A stretch of 5,569 nt of DNA. Source: Burkholderiales bacterium. GTDB taxonomy: Bacteria > Pseudomonadota > Gammaproteobacteria > Burkholderiales > Burkholderiaceae. Positions within the stretch are counted from its first letter, which is position 1. The number at the start of each line of letters is the position of its first letter. Below, piece by piece: positions 1-5,569 of the stretch. Where the stretch lies: contig CANBQJ010000241.1 of assembly GCA_947371645.1 (NCBI GenBank), forward strand, positions 1 through 5,569. Reading direction: 5' to 3'. Position numbers and translations under genes: made by a program. The notes beneath the pieces were generated by a model. The model was given only the letters and a program-made list of their open reading frames with translations, did no database searches and was not told where the DNA came from.

Positions 1-1
1 G

Positions 2-31
2 AAGGCCAACAGCGATGTTGGCCTTTTTTTT
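2..31 (+). terminator. Rho-independent terminator upstream of pheS
   Basis: A perfect 9-bp stem (AAGGCCAAC at 2-10 pairing with GTTGGCCTT at 17-25) encloses a 6-base loop (11-16). It runs directly into a run of eight T (24-31), the classic intrinsic terminator form. The T-run lies only at the right-hand side, so it acts on + strand transcription. It probably ends the transcript of an upstream gene. By conserved synteny that would be rplT of the infC-rpmI-rplT group, but no upstream coding sequence is in the window. It could also act as a partial attenuator of read-through into pheS. Confidence 0.93.
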
Positions 32-35
32 CGAC

Positions 36-91
36 CATCAGACTCAGGCGTCATGCGCCGGTCTGATGATCTGCACGACCCACACCTGAGT
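36..91 (+). promoter_or_regulatory. pheS 5' leader with two competing hairpins
   Basis: Structure A pairs CATCAGAC (36-43) with GTCTGATG (61-68) and, inside it, GGCG (47-50) with CGCC (56-59) around a 5-base loop. Structure B pairs ACTCAGG plus GT (42-48, 50-51) with AC plus CCTGAGT (82-83, 85-91), leaving one C/A mismatch. Both need bases 42-43 and 47-50, so they exclude each other. B buries the GAG at 88-90, the only Shine-Dalgarno-like element before the pheS ATG, while A leaves it free. The pairings are read directly from the sequence. A regulatory role is inference, and no T-run follows either hairpin, so control of translation is likelier than termination. Confidence 0.4.
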
Positions 92-98
92 GCGAACC

Positions 99-1136
99 AT
101 GAACGACCTTGACGCCCTGGTGGCACAGGCCCAGCAAGCTTTTGCTGAAGCGGCCACGCCCGCCGATCTGGAAAACGCCAAGGCGCGCTTTCTGGGCAAG
201 TCAGGCAGCCTGACCGACCTGCTCAAGGGCATGGCGGCTCTGAGCCCTGAGGAGAAAAAGACCCGGGGCGCGGCCATCAACCAGACCAAGCAGCAGGTGG
301 AGGCGTCGCTGAATGCGCGCCGTCAGGCCCTGGCCGATGCCGAACTGGCCCAGCAGCTGCAAGCCGAACGCCTGGACGTGACCTTGCCGGGTCGGCGCCG
401 TGGCGAAGGCGGGTTGCACCCGGTGTCGCTGAGCATCGAGCGCATCGAAGGCATTTTTGGCTCGATGGGCTTTGACGTGGCCGATGGCCCGGAGATCGAG
501 GACGACTGGTTCAACTTCACGGCGCTCAACACGCCCGAAGACCACCCCGCGCGCTCCATGCATGACACCTTCTACGTTGAAGGCGGTCACCTGCTGCGCA
601 CGCACACCAGCCCGATGCAGGTGCGCTACGCCGTGCAGCACGTGAAGCGCCACGCCGAGTTGCTGGCCCAAGGCGAGCGCATGCCAGAAATCCGCGTCAT
701 CGCGCCAGGCCGCACTTACCGTGTCGACAGCGATGCCACGCACTCGCCCATGTTCCACCAGTGCGAAGGCCTCTGGATTGGCGAGTCGGTCAGCTTCACC
801 GACCTGAAGGCCGTGCTGGGTGACTTCTTCGCCACCTTCTTCGAGACGCGCGACATGGACATCCGCTTCCGTCCGTCGTTCTTCCCCTTCACCGAGCCTT
901 CGGCCGAGGTGGACATCGCCTTCTCTTCGGGCCCCTTGAAGGGCCGTTGGCTGGAAGTGGGCGGTGCAGGGCAGGTGCACCCCAATGTGGTCCGCAACTT
1001 CGGGCTGGATCCTGAGCACTACATCGGCTTTGCCTTTGGCCTGGGCCCCGATCGGCTGACGATGCTGCGCTATGGTGTGAACGACCTCCGCTTGTTCTAC
1101 GAGGGCGACCTGCGCTTCCTGCAGCAGTTCCAGTGA
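99..1136 (+). CDS. pheS: Phenylalanyl-tRNA synthetase alpha subunit
   Basis: This is the catalytic subunit of phenylalanyl-tRNA synthetase, a cytoplasmic class II (alpha-beta)2 enzyme that activates phenylalanine with ATP and loads it onto tRNA-Phe. The protein is 345 residues (E. coli PheS has 327). Residues 1 to about 90 form the helical coiled-coil arm that contacts tRNA. The class II core follows: a motif 1 region near 107-152, LRTHTS at 166-171, motif 2 around 204-224 (GRTYR through FHQCEG), [11 protein letters not shown] at 262-272, and motif 3 at 314-331 ([16 protein letters not shown]). Ala312 in GFAFGLG falls at the position of the phenylalanine-pocket Ala294 of E. coli. The ATG at 99 is preferred over an in-frame GTG at 90 because GAG at 88-90 is well spaced from it and nothing suitable precedes the GTG. 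An aldehyde reductase gene follows after 16 bases instead of pheT. Confidence 0.97.
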   Translation: MNDLDALVAQAQQAFAEAATPADLENAKARFLGKSGSLTDLLKGMAALSPEEKKTRGAAINQTKQQVEASLNARRQALADAELAQQLQAERLDVTLPGRRRGEGGLHPVSLSIERIEGIFGSMGFDVADGPEIEDDWFNFTALNTPEDHPARSMHDTFYVEGGHLLRTHTSPMQVRYAVQHVKRHAELLAQGERMPEIRVIAPGRTYRVDSDATHSPMFHQCEGLWIGESVSFTDLKAVLGDFFATFFETRDMDIRFRPSFFPFTEPSAEVDIAFSSGPLKGRWLEVGGAGQVHPNVVRNFGLDPEHYIGFAFGLGPDRLTMLRYGVNDLRLFYEGDLRFLQQFQ

Positions 1137-1152
1137 CCACCAAGGACCCGTC

Positions 1153-2181
1153 ATGAGCACCACCAGCACCACCATCCGCGCCTGGGCCGCCCAGGAGGCC
1201 AGCAAGCCCTTGCAGCGCTTCGACTACGAGGCAGGCCCGCTGGCAGCAGAAGAAGTCGAGATCCAGGTCGAGCACAGTGGTCTGTGTCACTCCGATTTGT
1301 CGATGATCGACAACGAGTGGGGCTTCTCGGGTTACCCCATCGTGGGCGGCCACGAGGTGGTGGGCACGGTGGTGGGCCTGGGCAGCCAGACCAAGGGGCT
1401 CAAGCTGGGCCAGAAGGTGGGCGTGGGCTGGATGGCCGGCTCCTGCATGAGCTGCAAAAGCTGTCTGGGAGGCGAACCCCAACTGTGCAAGGCGGGTCAG
1501 CCCACCATCATCGGCCACCATGGCGGTTTTGCCGACCGTGTGCGCGCCCACTGGTTGTGGACCTGCCCCATTCCGGAAGGCCTGAACCCGGCCAAGGCGG
1601 GCCCGCTGCTGTGTGGCGGCGTGACGGTGTTTTCGCCCTTCCTGAACTTCGACATCAAGCCCACACACCGCGTGGGCGTGGTGGGCATCGGGGGGCTGGG
1701 CCACATGGCGCTGAAGTTTGCGCGGGCCTGGGGCTGCGAGGTCACGGCGTTCACCTCCAGCGACTCCAAGCGCGACGAGGCCCTGCAGCTGGGTGCCCAC
1801 AAGGTGGTGTCCAGCGTGGACGCCAAGTCCATGCGCGCCATCTCCGGGCGCTTGGACATGGTGCTGGTCACCGTCAACGCCATGCTCAACTGGAAGGCGC
1901 TGATGGGCACGCTGGCGCCCAACGGCCGCCTGCACCTGGTGGGCGTGCTGCCCCAGCCCATGGAGGTCGAGGCCTTCACCCTGATCGGTGGCCAGCGCAG
2001 CGTGTCGGGTTCGCCCACAGGCTCGCGCCAGGACATCGACACCATGCTCGAATTCGCCGCGCGCCATGGCATCGAGCCGCAAACCGAACACTTCCCGATG
2101 AGCCGCATCAACGACGCGCTGGACCACCTGCGCGCCGGCAGGGCCCGCTACCGCGTGGTCCTTGACGCCGACTTCGCTTGA
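1153..2181 (+). CDS. ahr: NADPH-dependent aldehyde reductase, Ahr/YjgB-like zinc alcohol dehydrogenase
   Basis: This 342-residue medium-chain dehydrogenase/reductase belongs to the cinnamyl-alcohol-dehydrogenase-like branch. It should reversibly convert aldehydes to primary alcohols in the cytoplasm, probably with NADPH. Catalytic zinc ligands are visible: Cys45 in GLCHSDLS, His67-Glu68 in GGHE and Cys154 in GPLLCGG. All four structural-zinc cysteines are present (98, 101, 104, 112; C-x2-C-x2-C-x7-C). The Rossmann glycines GIGGLG lie at 178-183, followed by FTSSDSKR at 200-207, a serine-rich turn typical of NADP preference. CHSDLSMIDNEWGFS, FTLIGGQRSVSGS and the C-terminal ARYRVVLDADF match E. 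coli Ahr (YjgB, 339 residues) as I remember it. AAGGA at 1142-1146 is a good ribosome binding site 6 bases before the ATG. Codon use resembles its neighbours. The physiological substrate is unknown, and it has no evident link to tRNA charging. Confidence 0.9.
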   Translation: MSTTSTTIRAWAAQEASKPLQRFDYEAGPLAAEEVEIQVEHSGLCHSDLSMIDNEWGFSGYPIVGGHEVVGTVVGLGSQTKGLKLGQKVGVGWMAGSCMSCKSCLGGEPQLCKAGQPTIIGHHGGFADRVRAHWLWTCPIPEGLNPAKAGPLLCGGVTVFSPFLNFDIKPTHRVGVVGIGGLGHMALKFARAWGCEVTAFTSSDSKRDEALQLGAHKVVSSVDAKSMRAISGRLDMVLVTVNAMLNWKALMGTLAPNGRLHLVGVLPQPMEVEAFTLIGGQRSVSGSPTGSRQDIDTMLEFAARHGIEPQTEHFPMSRINDALDHLRAGRARYRVVLDADFA

Positions 2182-2240
2182 AGCCTGCTCCGCCTTGCCT
2201 GCACGCCCGTCGCGCACCCTGAATACCGAGGATCCTTTTC

Positions 2241-4703
2241 ATGCAATTCCCTGAATCCTGGCTGCGGTCGTTCTGCAACCCTGCGATCACCACCCAGCAA
2301 CTGGCCGACCTGCTGACCATGGCCGGCCTGGAGGTCGAAGAACTGCAGCCCGTCGCGCCGGCCTTCACGGGCGTGGTGGTGGCGCAGGTGCTGGAAGTGG
2401 CCAAGCACCCCGATGCCGACCGGCTCAACGTTTGCAAGGTGGATGCGGGCACAGGCACCGTGCTGCAGATCGTCTGCGGCGCGCCCAATGTGCGTGTGGG
2501 CATCAAGGTGCCTTGCGCCACGGTGGGCGCCGAGCTGCCCCCGGGCGCAGACTCGAAGGACGGCAAGCCATTCAAGATCAAGCTGGGCAAGCTGCGCGGC
2601 GTGGAGAGCCAGGGCATGTTGTGCTCGGCCCGCGAGCTGGGTGTCTCGGAAGAATCGAATGGCCTGCACATCCTGGCCGATGACGCGCCGGTGGGTGTCA
2701 GCATCCGCGATCACCTGCGCCTGGACGACACGCTGTTCACGCTCAAGCTCACGCCCAACCTGGCGCACTGTCTGAGCGTGGCCGGCATCGCCCGCGAGGT
2801 GTCTGCGCTGACGGGTGCACCACTGACGCTGCCCGCCATCGTGCCCGTGCTGCCCGCCATCGATGACCGCCTGCCGGTGAAGGTGGAAGCCGCCGACCTG
2901 TGTGGCCGCTTTGGTGGCCGCGTCATCCGAGGCGTCAACGCTCAGGCCGTCACGCCCGACTGGATGGTCGAGCGCCTCAAGCGCTGCGGCCAGCGCACCG
3001 TGTCGCCATTGGTGGACATATCCAACTACGTGATGTTCGAGCTGGGCCAGCCCTCGCACGTGTTCGACCTGGACAAGATCCATGGCGGCCTGACCGTGCG
3101 CTGGGGGCGAACGGGTGAGCAGCTCAAGCTGCTCAATGGCAACACCGTCACCGTGGACGGAGAGGTCGGTGTGATCGCCGATGACCAGCAACTGGAATCG
3201 CTGGCAGGCATCATGGGTGGCGATGCCACCGCCGTGGGTGACACCACGAAGAACGTCTACCTCGAAGGCGCTTTCTGGGCACCCAAGGCCATCGCGGGTC
3301 GCGCCCGCCGCTACAACTTTTCGACCGATGCGTCTCACCGCTTCGAGCGTGGCGTGGACCCGGCCCCCACCGCCCTCTACATCGAGCGAGTCACTCAGCT
3401 GATCCTGGACGTCTGCGGTGGCCAGGCCGGCCCCCTGGATGACCTGACCCTGGCCGTGCCCGCCCGCACCCCGGTGACGCTGCGCCTGTCGCGTGCGCAA
3501 CGCGTGATCGGCATGCCTGTGTCTCGCGAGCAGGTCGAGCAGGTGTTCACGCGTCTGGGCCTGGCCTACACGGTGGCCGATGTGGCGGGTGATGCCCACC
3601 TCACCGTGACGCCGCCCAGCTGGCGCTTCGACGTGCAGATTGAAGAAGACCTCATCGAAGAGGTCGTGCGCGTCATTGGCTTCGACAAGCTGCCCAGCCG
3701 TGCACCCAAGGCGCCCATCACGCCACTGGTGCGCAACGAGGCCCGTCGTGGCCTGTATGCGCTGCGTCGTGCCGTGGCTGCCCGTGGCTACCAGGAAGCC
3801 ATCACCTTCAGCTTCGTGGAAGCCAAGTGGGAAGCCGACTTCGCCGGCAACGCTCAGCCCATCCGCGTGCTCAACCCGATCGCCAGCCCGCTGGCCGTGA
3901 TGCGCTCGACGCTGATTGGCTCTCTCGTGGAGGTGCTGCGCACCAACCTGTCTCGCAAGGCCGACCGCGTGCGCCTGTTCGAGGTGGGCCGCGTGTTCGC
4001 GCGCGACGCTTCGGTGCAGGACACCGACCAGACAGTGGGCGGCTTCGCCCAGCCCTTGCGCGTGTCGGGCCTGGCCTATGGCCCAGCCGATGCGGTGCAG
4101 TGGGGCCTGTCCTCGCGCAACGTGGACTTCTTTGATGTGAAGGGCGATGTCGAAGCCCTGCTGGCCCCGGCCCCAGTGCGCTTTGAGGCTGCTGAACCCG
4201 CCACTTCGCACCCGGCCTTCCACCCCGGCCGCAGCGCCCGCGTGTGGGTGCGCACCGCAGAAGGCGAGCGCGATGCCGGCTGGTTGGGGGAGCTTCACCC
4301 CAAGTGGCGCCAGGCCTATGAGCTGCCTCAGGCCCCCGTGTTGTTCGAGCTGGATGCCGATCTGCTTGCCCGCCACGCGGTGCCCGCCTTCACCGGTGTG
4401 CCCAAGATGCAATCGGTCTACCGTGACCTGGCCCTGGTGGTGGCCGACGAGACCGCGCACGACGCCGTCATCGGCGCGATCACCGGCGCGCAGACGGATG
4501 GCCTGGTGCGTGGCGCTCGCCTGTTCGACATCTACAAGCCCAAGCAGGCCGTGGCTGGCATGGCCGACCACGAGCGCAGCCTGGCCGTGCGCGTGGAACT
4601 GCGTGACGACGAGCAGACCCTGACCGACGAGCGCATCGACAGCGCCATGCAGGCCGTTCTGGCCCAGTTGGCGCAAACGGTTGCAGCCCGGGTTCGGGCA
4701 TGA
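2241..4703 (+). CDS. pheT: Phenylalanyl-tRNA synthetase beta subunit
   Basis: This is the large subunit of phenylalanyl-tRNA synthetase. It binds tRNA-Phe, hydrolyses mischarged Tyr-tRNA-Phe and completes the heterotetramer with PheS. The protein is 820 residues (E. coli has 795). Domains in order: an N-terminal B1 segment; an EMAP-like OB-fold tRNA-binding domain at about 40-150 ([27 protein letters not shown]); the B3/B4 editing domain at about 210-390; B5 at about 410-480; a catalytic-like core at about 490-700; and a C-terminal ferredoxin-fold anticodon-binding domain at about 720-815. In the editing domain His273, Gly323, Glu342, Thr362 and Ala364 appear to match the E. coli editing-pocket residues by motif (from memory), so editing should be intact. 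GAGGA at 2228-2232 lies 8 bases before the ATG. The 59-base gap after the reductase contains no terminator. The stop overlaps an unused ATG at 4700. Confidence 0.97.
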   Translation: MQFPESWLRSFCNPAITTQQLADLLTMAGLEVEELQPVAPAFTGVVVAQVLEVAKHPDADRLNVCKVDAGTGTVLQIVCGAPNVRVGIKVPCATVGAELPPGADSKDGKPFKIKLGKLRGVESQGMLCSARELGVSEESNGLHILADDAPVGVSIRDHLRLDDTLFTLKLTPNLAHCLSVAGIAREVSALTGAPLTLPAIVPVLPAIDDRLPVKVEAADLCGRFGGRVIRGVNAQAVTPDWMVERLKRCGQRTVSPLVDISNYVMFELGQPSHVFDLDKIHGGLTVRWGRTGEQLKLLNGNTVTVDGEVGVIADDQQLESLAGIMGGDATAVGDTTKNVYLEGAFWAPKAIAGRARRYNFSTDASHRFERGVDPAPTALYIERVTQLILDVCGGQAGPLDDLTLAVPARTPVTLRLSRAQRVIGMPVSREQVEQVFTRLGLAYTVADVAGDAHLTVTPPSWRFDVQIEEDLIEEVVRVIGFDKLPSRAPKAPITPLVRNEARRGLYALRRAVAARGYQEAITFSFVEAKWEADFAGNAQPIRVLNPIASPLAVMRSTLIGSLVEVLRTNLSRKADRVRLFEVGRVFARDASVQDTDQTVGGFAQPLRVSGLAYGPADAVQWGLSSRNVDFFDVKGDVEALLAPAPVRFEAAEPATSHPAFHPGRSARVWVRTAEGERDAGWLGELHPKWRQAYELPQAPVLFELDADLLARHAVPAFTGVPKMQSVYRDLALVVADETAHDAVIGAITGAQTDGLVRGARLFDIYKPKQAVAGMADHERSLAVRVELRDDEQTLTDERIDSAMQAVLAQLAQTVAARVRA

Positions 4704-4722
4704 TGCAGGGTTCGCGAGACAA

Positions 4723-4741
4723 GCTGCCGGACCCTGGCAGC
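4723..4741 (+). other. Small stem-loop in the pheT-ihfA spacer
   Basis: GCTGCC (4723-4728) pairs perfectly with GGCAGC (4736-4741) across a 7-base loop, 12 bases upstream of the ihfA Shine-Dalgarno. No T-run follows, so it is not an intrinsic terminator. It could mark a processing point or set the spacing between pheT and ihfA translation, or it may be chance in GC-rich sequence. Confidence 0.35.
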
Positions 4742-4752
4742 GCCGGGGCCAC

Positions 4753-4760
4753 GGGAGGAG
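4753..4760 (+). promoter_or_regulatory. Ribosome binding site that fixes the ihfA start
   Basis: GGGAGGAG at 4753-4760 is a strong Shine-Dalgarno 8 bases before the ATG at 4769. The longer reading frame opening at ATG 4700 (or ATG 4703) has no comparable site, so this element selects 4769 as the ihfA start. Confidence 0.85.
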
Positions 4761-4768
4761 ACGCCGCC

Positions 4769-5128
4769 ATGAACGATGCCATCCAGGATGCGAAGGTGCT
4801 GCTGCCTACCATAGAGACGCCGACGCTGACCAAGGCGGAGCTCGCCGAGATGCTGTTCGAGCGCCTGGGCCTCAACAAGCGCGAGTCCAAAGACATGGTC
4901 GAAGCCTTCTTCGAGCAGGTGCAAGGCAGCCTGGTGGCCGGCACCGACGTCAAGCTGTCGGGTTTTGGCAACTTCCAGATCCGGCGCAAGGCACCGCGCC
5001 CGGGGCGCAACCCGCGCACCGGTGAAGCCATCCCCATCGACGCCCGCAACGTGGTCACTTTTCACGCCAGCCAGAAGCTCAAGGACATGGTCCAGGGCGA
5101 CGTGCCTGGTGAGGGTGAACTGGAGTAA
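4769..5128 (+). CDS. ihfA: Integration host factor subunit alpha
   Basis: This is one half of the IHF heterodimer (with IHF-beta, encoded elsewhere). IHF is a nucleoid-associated protein that bends DNA sharply at specific sites and assists transcription, recombination and replication. The protein is 119 residues against 99 in E. coli. The family core starts at TLTKAELAE (19-27) and includes GLNKRESKD (34-42), VKLSGFGNF (61-69), [10 protein letters not shown] (77-86) and [11 protein letters not shown] (95-105). Pro82 in RNPRTGE corresponds to E. coli Pro65, which wedges into DNA at the tip of the beta arm. The first 18 or so residues are a non-conserved extension, and the tail (EGELE) is acidic. 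It lies 65 bases after pheT, the usual place for ihfA in proteobacteria. In E. coli this gene is negatively controlled by IHF; I see no confident IHF site here. Confidence 0.95.
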   Translation: MNDAIQDAKVLLPTIETPTLTKAELAEMLFERLGLNKRESKDMVEAFFEQVQGSLVAGTDVKLSGFGNFQIRRKAPRPGRNPRTGEAIPIDARNVVTFHASQKLKDMVQGDVPGEGELE

Positions 5129-5171
5129 AGTGAAAAGCTTGCTTCAAACCGCCTGAGACCAGATCCAATCC

Positions 5172-5569
5172 ATGGGAGCACCTGACCGCAGCGACGGCGT
5201 TTTGCCGCCGATCCCGGACAAGCGCTACTTCACCATCGGTGAGGTCAGCGAGTTGTGCCTGGTCAAGCCTTATGTGCTGCGGTACTGGGAGCAGGAGTTC
5301 CTGCAGCTCAAGCCCATGAAGCGGCGCGGCAACCGGCGCTACTACCAGCACCACGAGGTCTTGCTGGTGCGGCGCATCCGCGAGTTGCTGTACGAGCAGG
5401 GCTTCACCATCCACGGTGCACGCATCCAGCTGGCTGACGTCACGGCCGCCTCCATGGGGGCTGCGGCCAGCCTGGGCGCCGATGAAGCCGCTGCCCAGGT
5501 GCTGGTGTCCGCCGAGCCGGGTTGGGGCGCCGAGAAGCCCCAACCGATGGCCAGTGGTGCCCTTGACCA
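5172..5569 (+). CDS. MerR-family transcriptional regulator (3' end outside window)
   Basis: An open frame starts at ATG 5172 and stays open to the window edge, giving 132 codons without a stop. Residues 19-42 carry the MerR helix-turn-helix (YFTIGEVSEL, VLRYWEQEF), followed by the wing RRGNRRYY at 51-58 and a second recognition helix region, EVLLVRRIRELLYEQGFTI, at 62-80. After about residue 90 the sequence turns Ala/Gly-rich, with no cysteine pattern for metal sensing. The only cysteine seen (Cys29) lies in the DNA-binding domain. No good Shine-Dalgarno precedes the ATG (only weak AGAT at 5161-5164), but an in-frame TGA at 5154 rules out much extension. It follows ihfA by 43 bases. A MerR-like gene after ihfA is a common proteobacterial arrangement; its ligand and targets are unknown to me. 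Confidence 0.88.
   Translation, partial: MGAPDRSDGVLPPIPDKRYFTIGEVSELCLVKPYVLRYWEQEFLQLKPMKRRGNRRYYQHHEVLLVRRIRELLYEQGFTIHGARIQLADVTAASMGAAASLGADEAAAQVLVSAEPGWGAEKPQPMASGALD

Noticed and set aside
90..98. GTG at 90 as the pheS start, adding three residues
   Set aside because: No Shine-Dalgarno precedes it, while GAG at 88-90 is correctly spaced for the ATG at 99, which begins the family-like sequence.
53..112. A 19-codon open frame upstream of and overlapping pheS, considered as a PheM-like leader peptide
   Set aside because: It contains no phenylalanine codons, has only a weak ribosome binding site and is not followed by a terminator, so it does not fit phenylalanine attenuation.
889..2217. 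A 442-codon - strand open frame opposite the reductase gene
   Set aside because: It spans the pheS-reductase junction antisense to two well-supported genes, lacks domains, and has low-complexity composition from GC-skewed codons.
2182..2240. Possible terminator or separate promoter between the reductase gene and pheT
   Set aside because: I find no stem with a T-run and no paired -35/-10 elements; only a short direct repeat of GCCTGC (2183-2188 and 2197-2202) and the pheT ribosome binding site are present.
2148..4676. An 842-codon open frame on the - strand opposite pheT
   Set aside because: It lies antisense to a clear pheT reading frame, has a His/Gly/Ala-rich composition with no recognisable motif, and is the usual by-product of strong third-position GC bias.
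5435..5442. TGACGTCA palindrome as an operator
   Set aside because: It lies inside the MerR-like coding sequence and is only 8 bases, which is expected by chance.

Overview
The window looks like a chromosomal housekeeping region from a GC-rich betaproteobacterium. Burkholderiales is the best fit, perhaps near Comamonadaceae or Sphaerotilaceae. This rests on the strong G/C preference at third codon positions, the character of the PheS, PheT and IHF-alpha sequences, and the gene order pheS - pheT - ihfA - merR. The placement is inferred from sequence feel and synteny, not from a database search.

Layout, all on the + strand. Positions 1-31 are an intrinsic terminator, probably closing an upstream operon (in many proteobacteria infC-rpmI-rplT lies there, but no part of it is in the window). 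Positions 32-98 are a short leader with a hairpin that competes with an alternative pairing covering the pheS ribosome binding site. Then come pheS (99-1136), an Ahr/YjgB-type zinc aldehyde reductase (1153-2181), pheT (2241-4703), ihfA (4769-5128) and the 5' part of a MerR-family regulator (from 5172, running off the end). The window is almost entirely coding, and no gap exceeds 100 bases.

PheS and PheT are the alpha and beta subunits of phenylalanyl-tRNA synthetase, an (alpha-beta)2 enzyme that charges tRNA-Phe and edits misacylated Tyr-tRNA-Phe. IHF-alpha is one half of a DNA-bending heterodimer; its partner gene ihfB is normally elsewhere. The MerR-like gene after ihfA is a frequent neighbour with no role I can assign.

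The one departure from the standard order is the complete, apparently functional aldehyde reductase gene between pheS and pheT. Those two genes are usually directly adjacent because their products are needed in equal amounts. The insert has its own Shine-Dalgarno, sits 16 bases after pheS, has intact zinc and cofactor motifs, and shows no mobile-element borders. I see no clearly novel system. This insertion and the two-state pheS leader are the points most worth checking.
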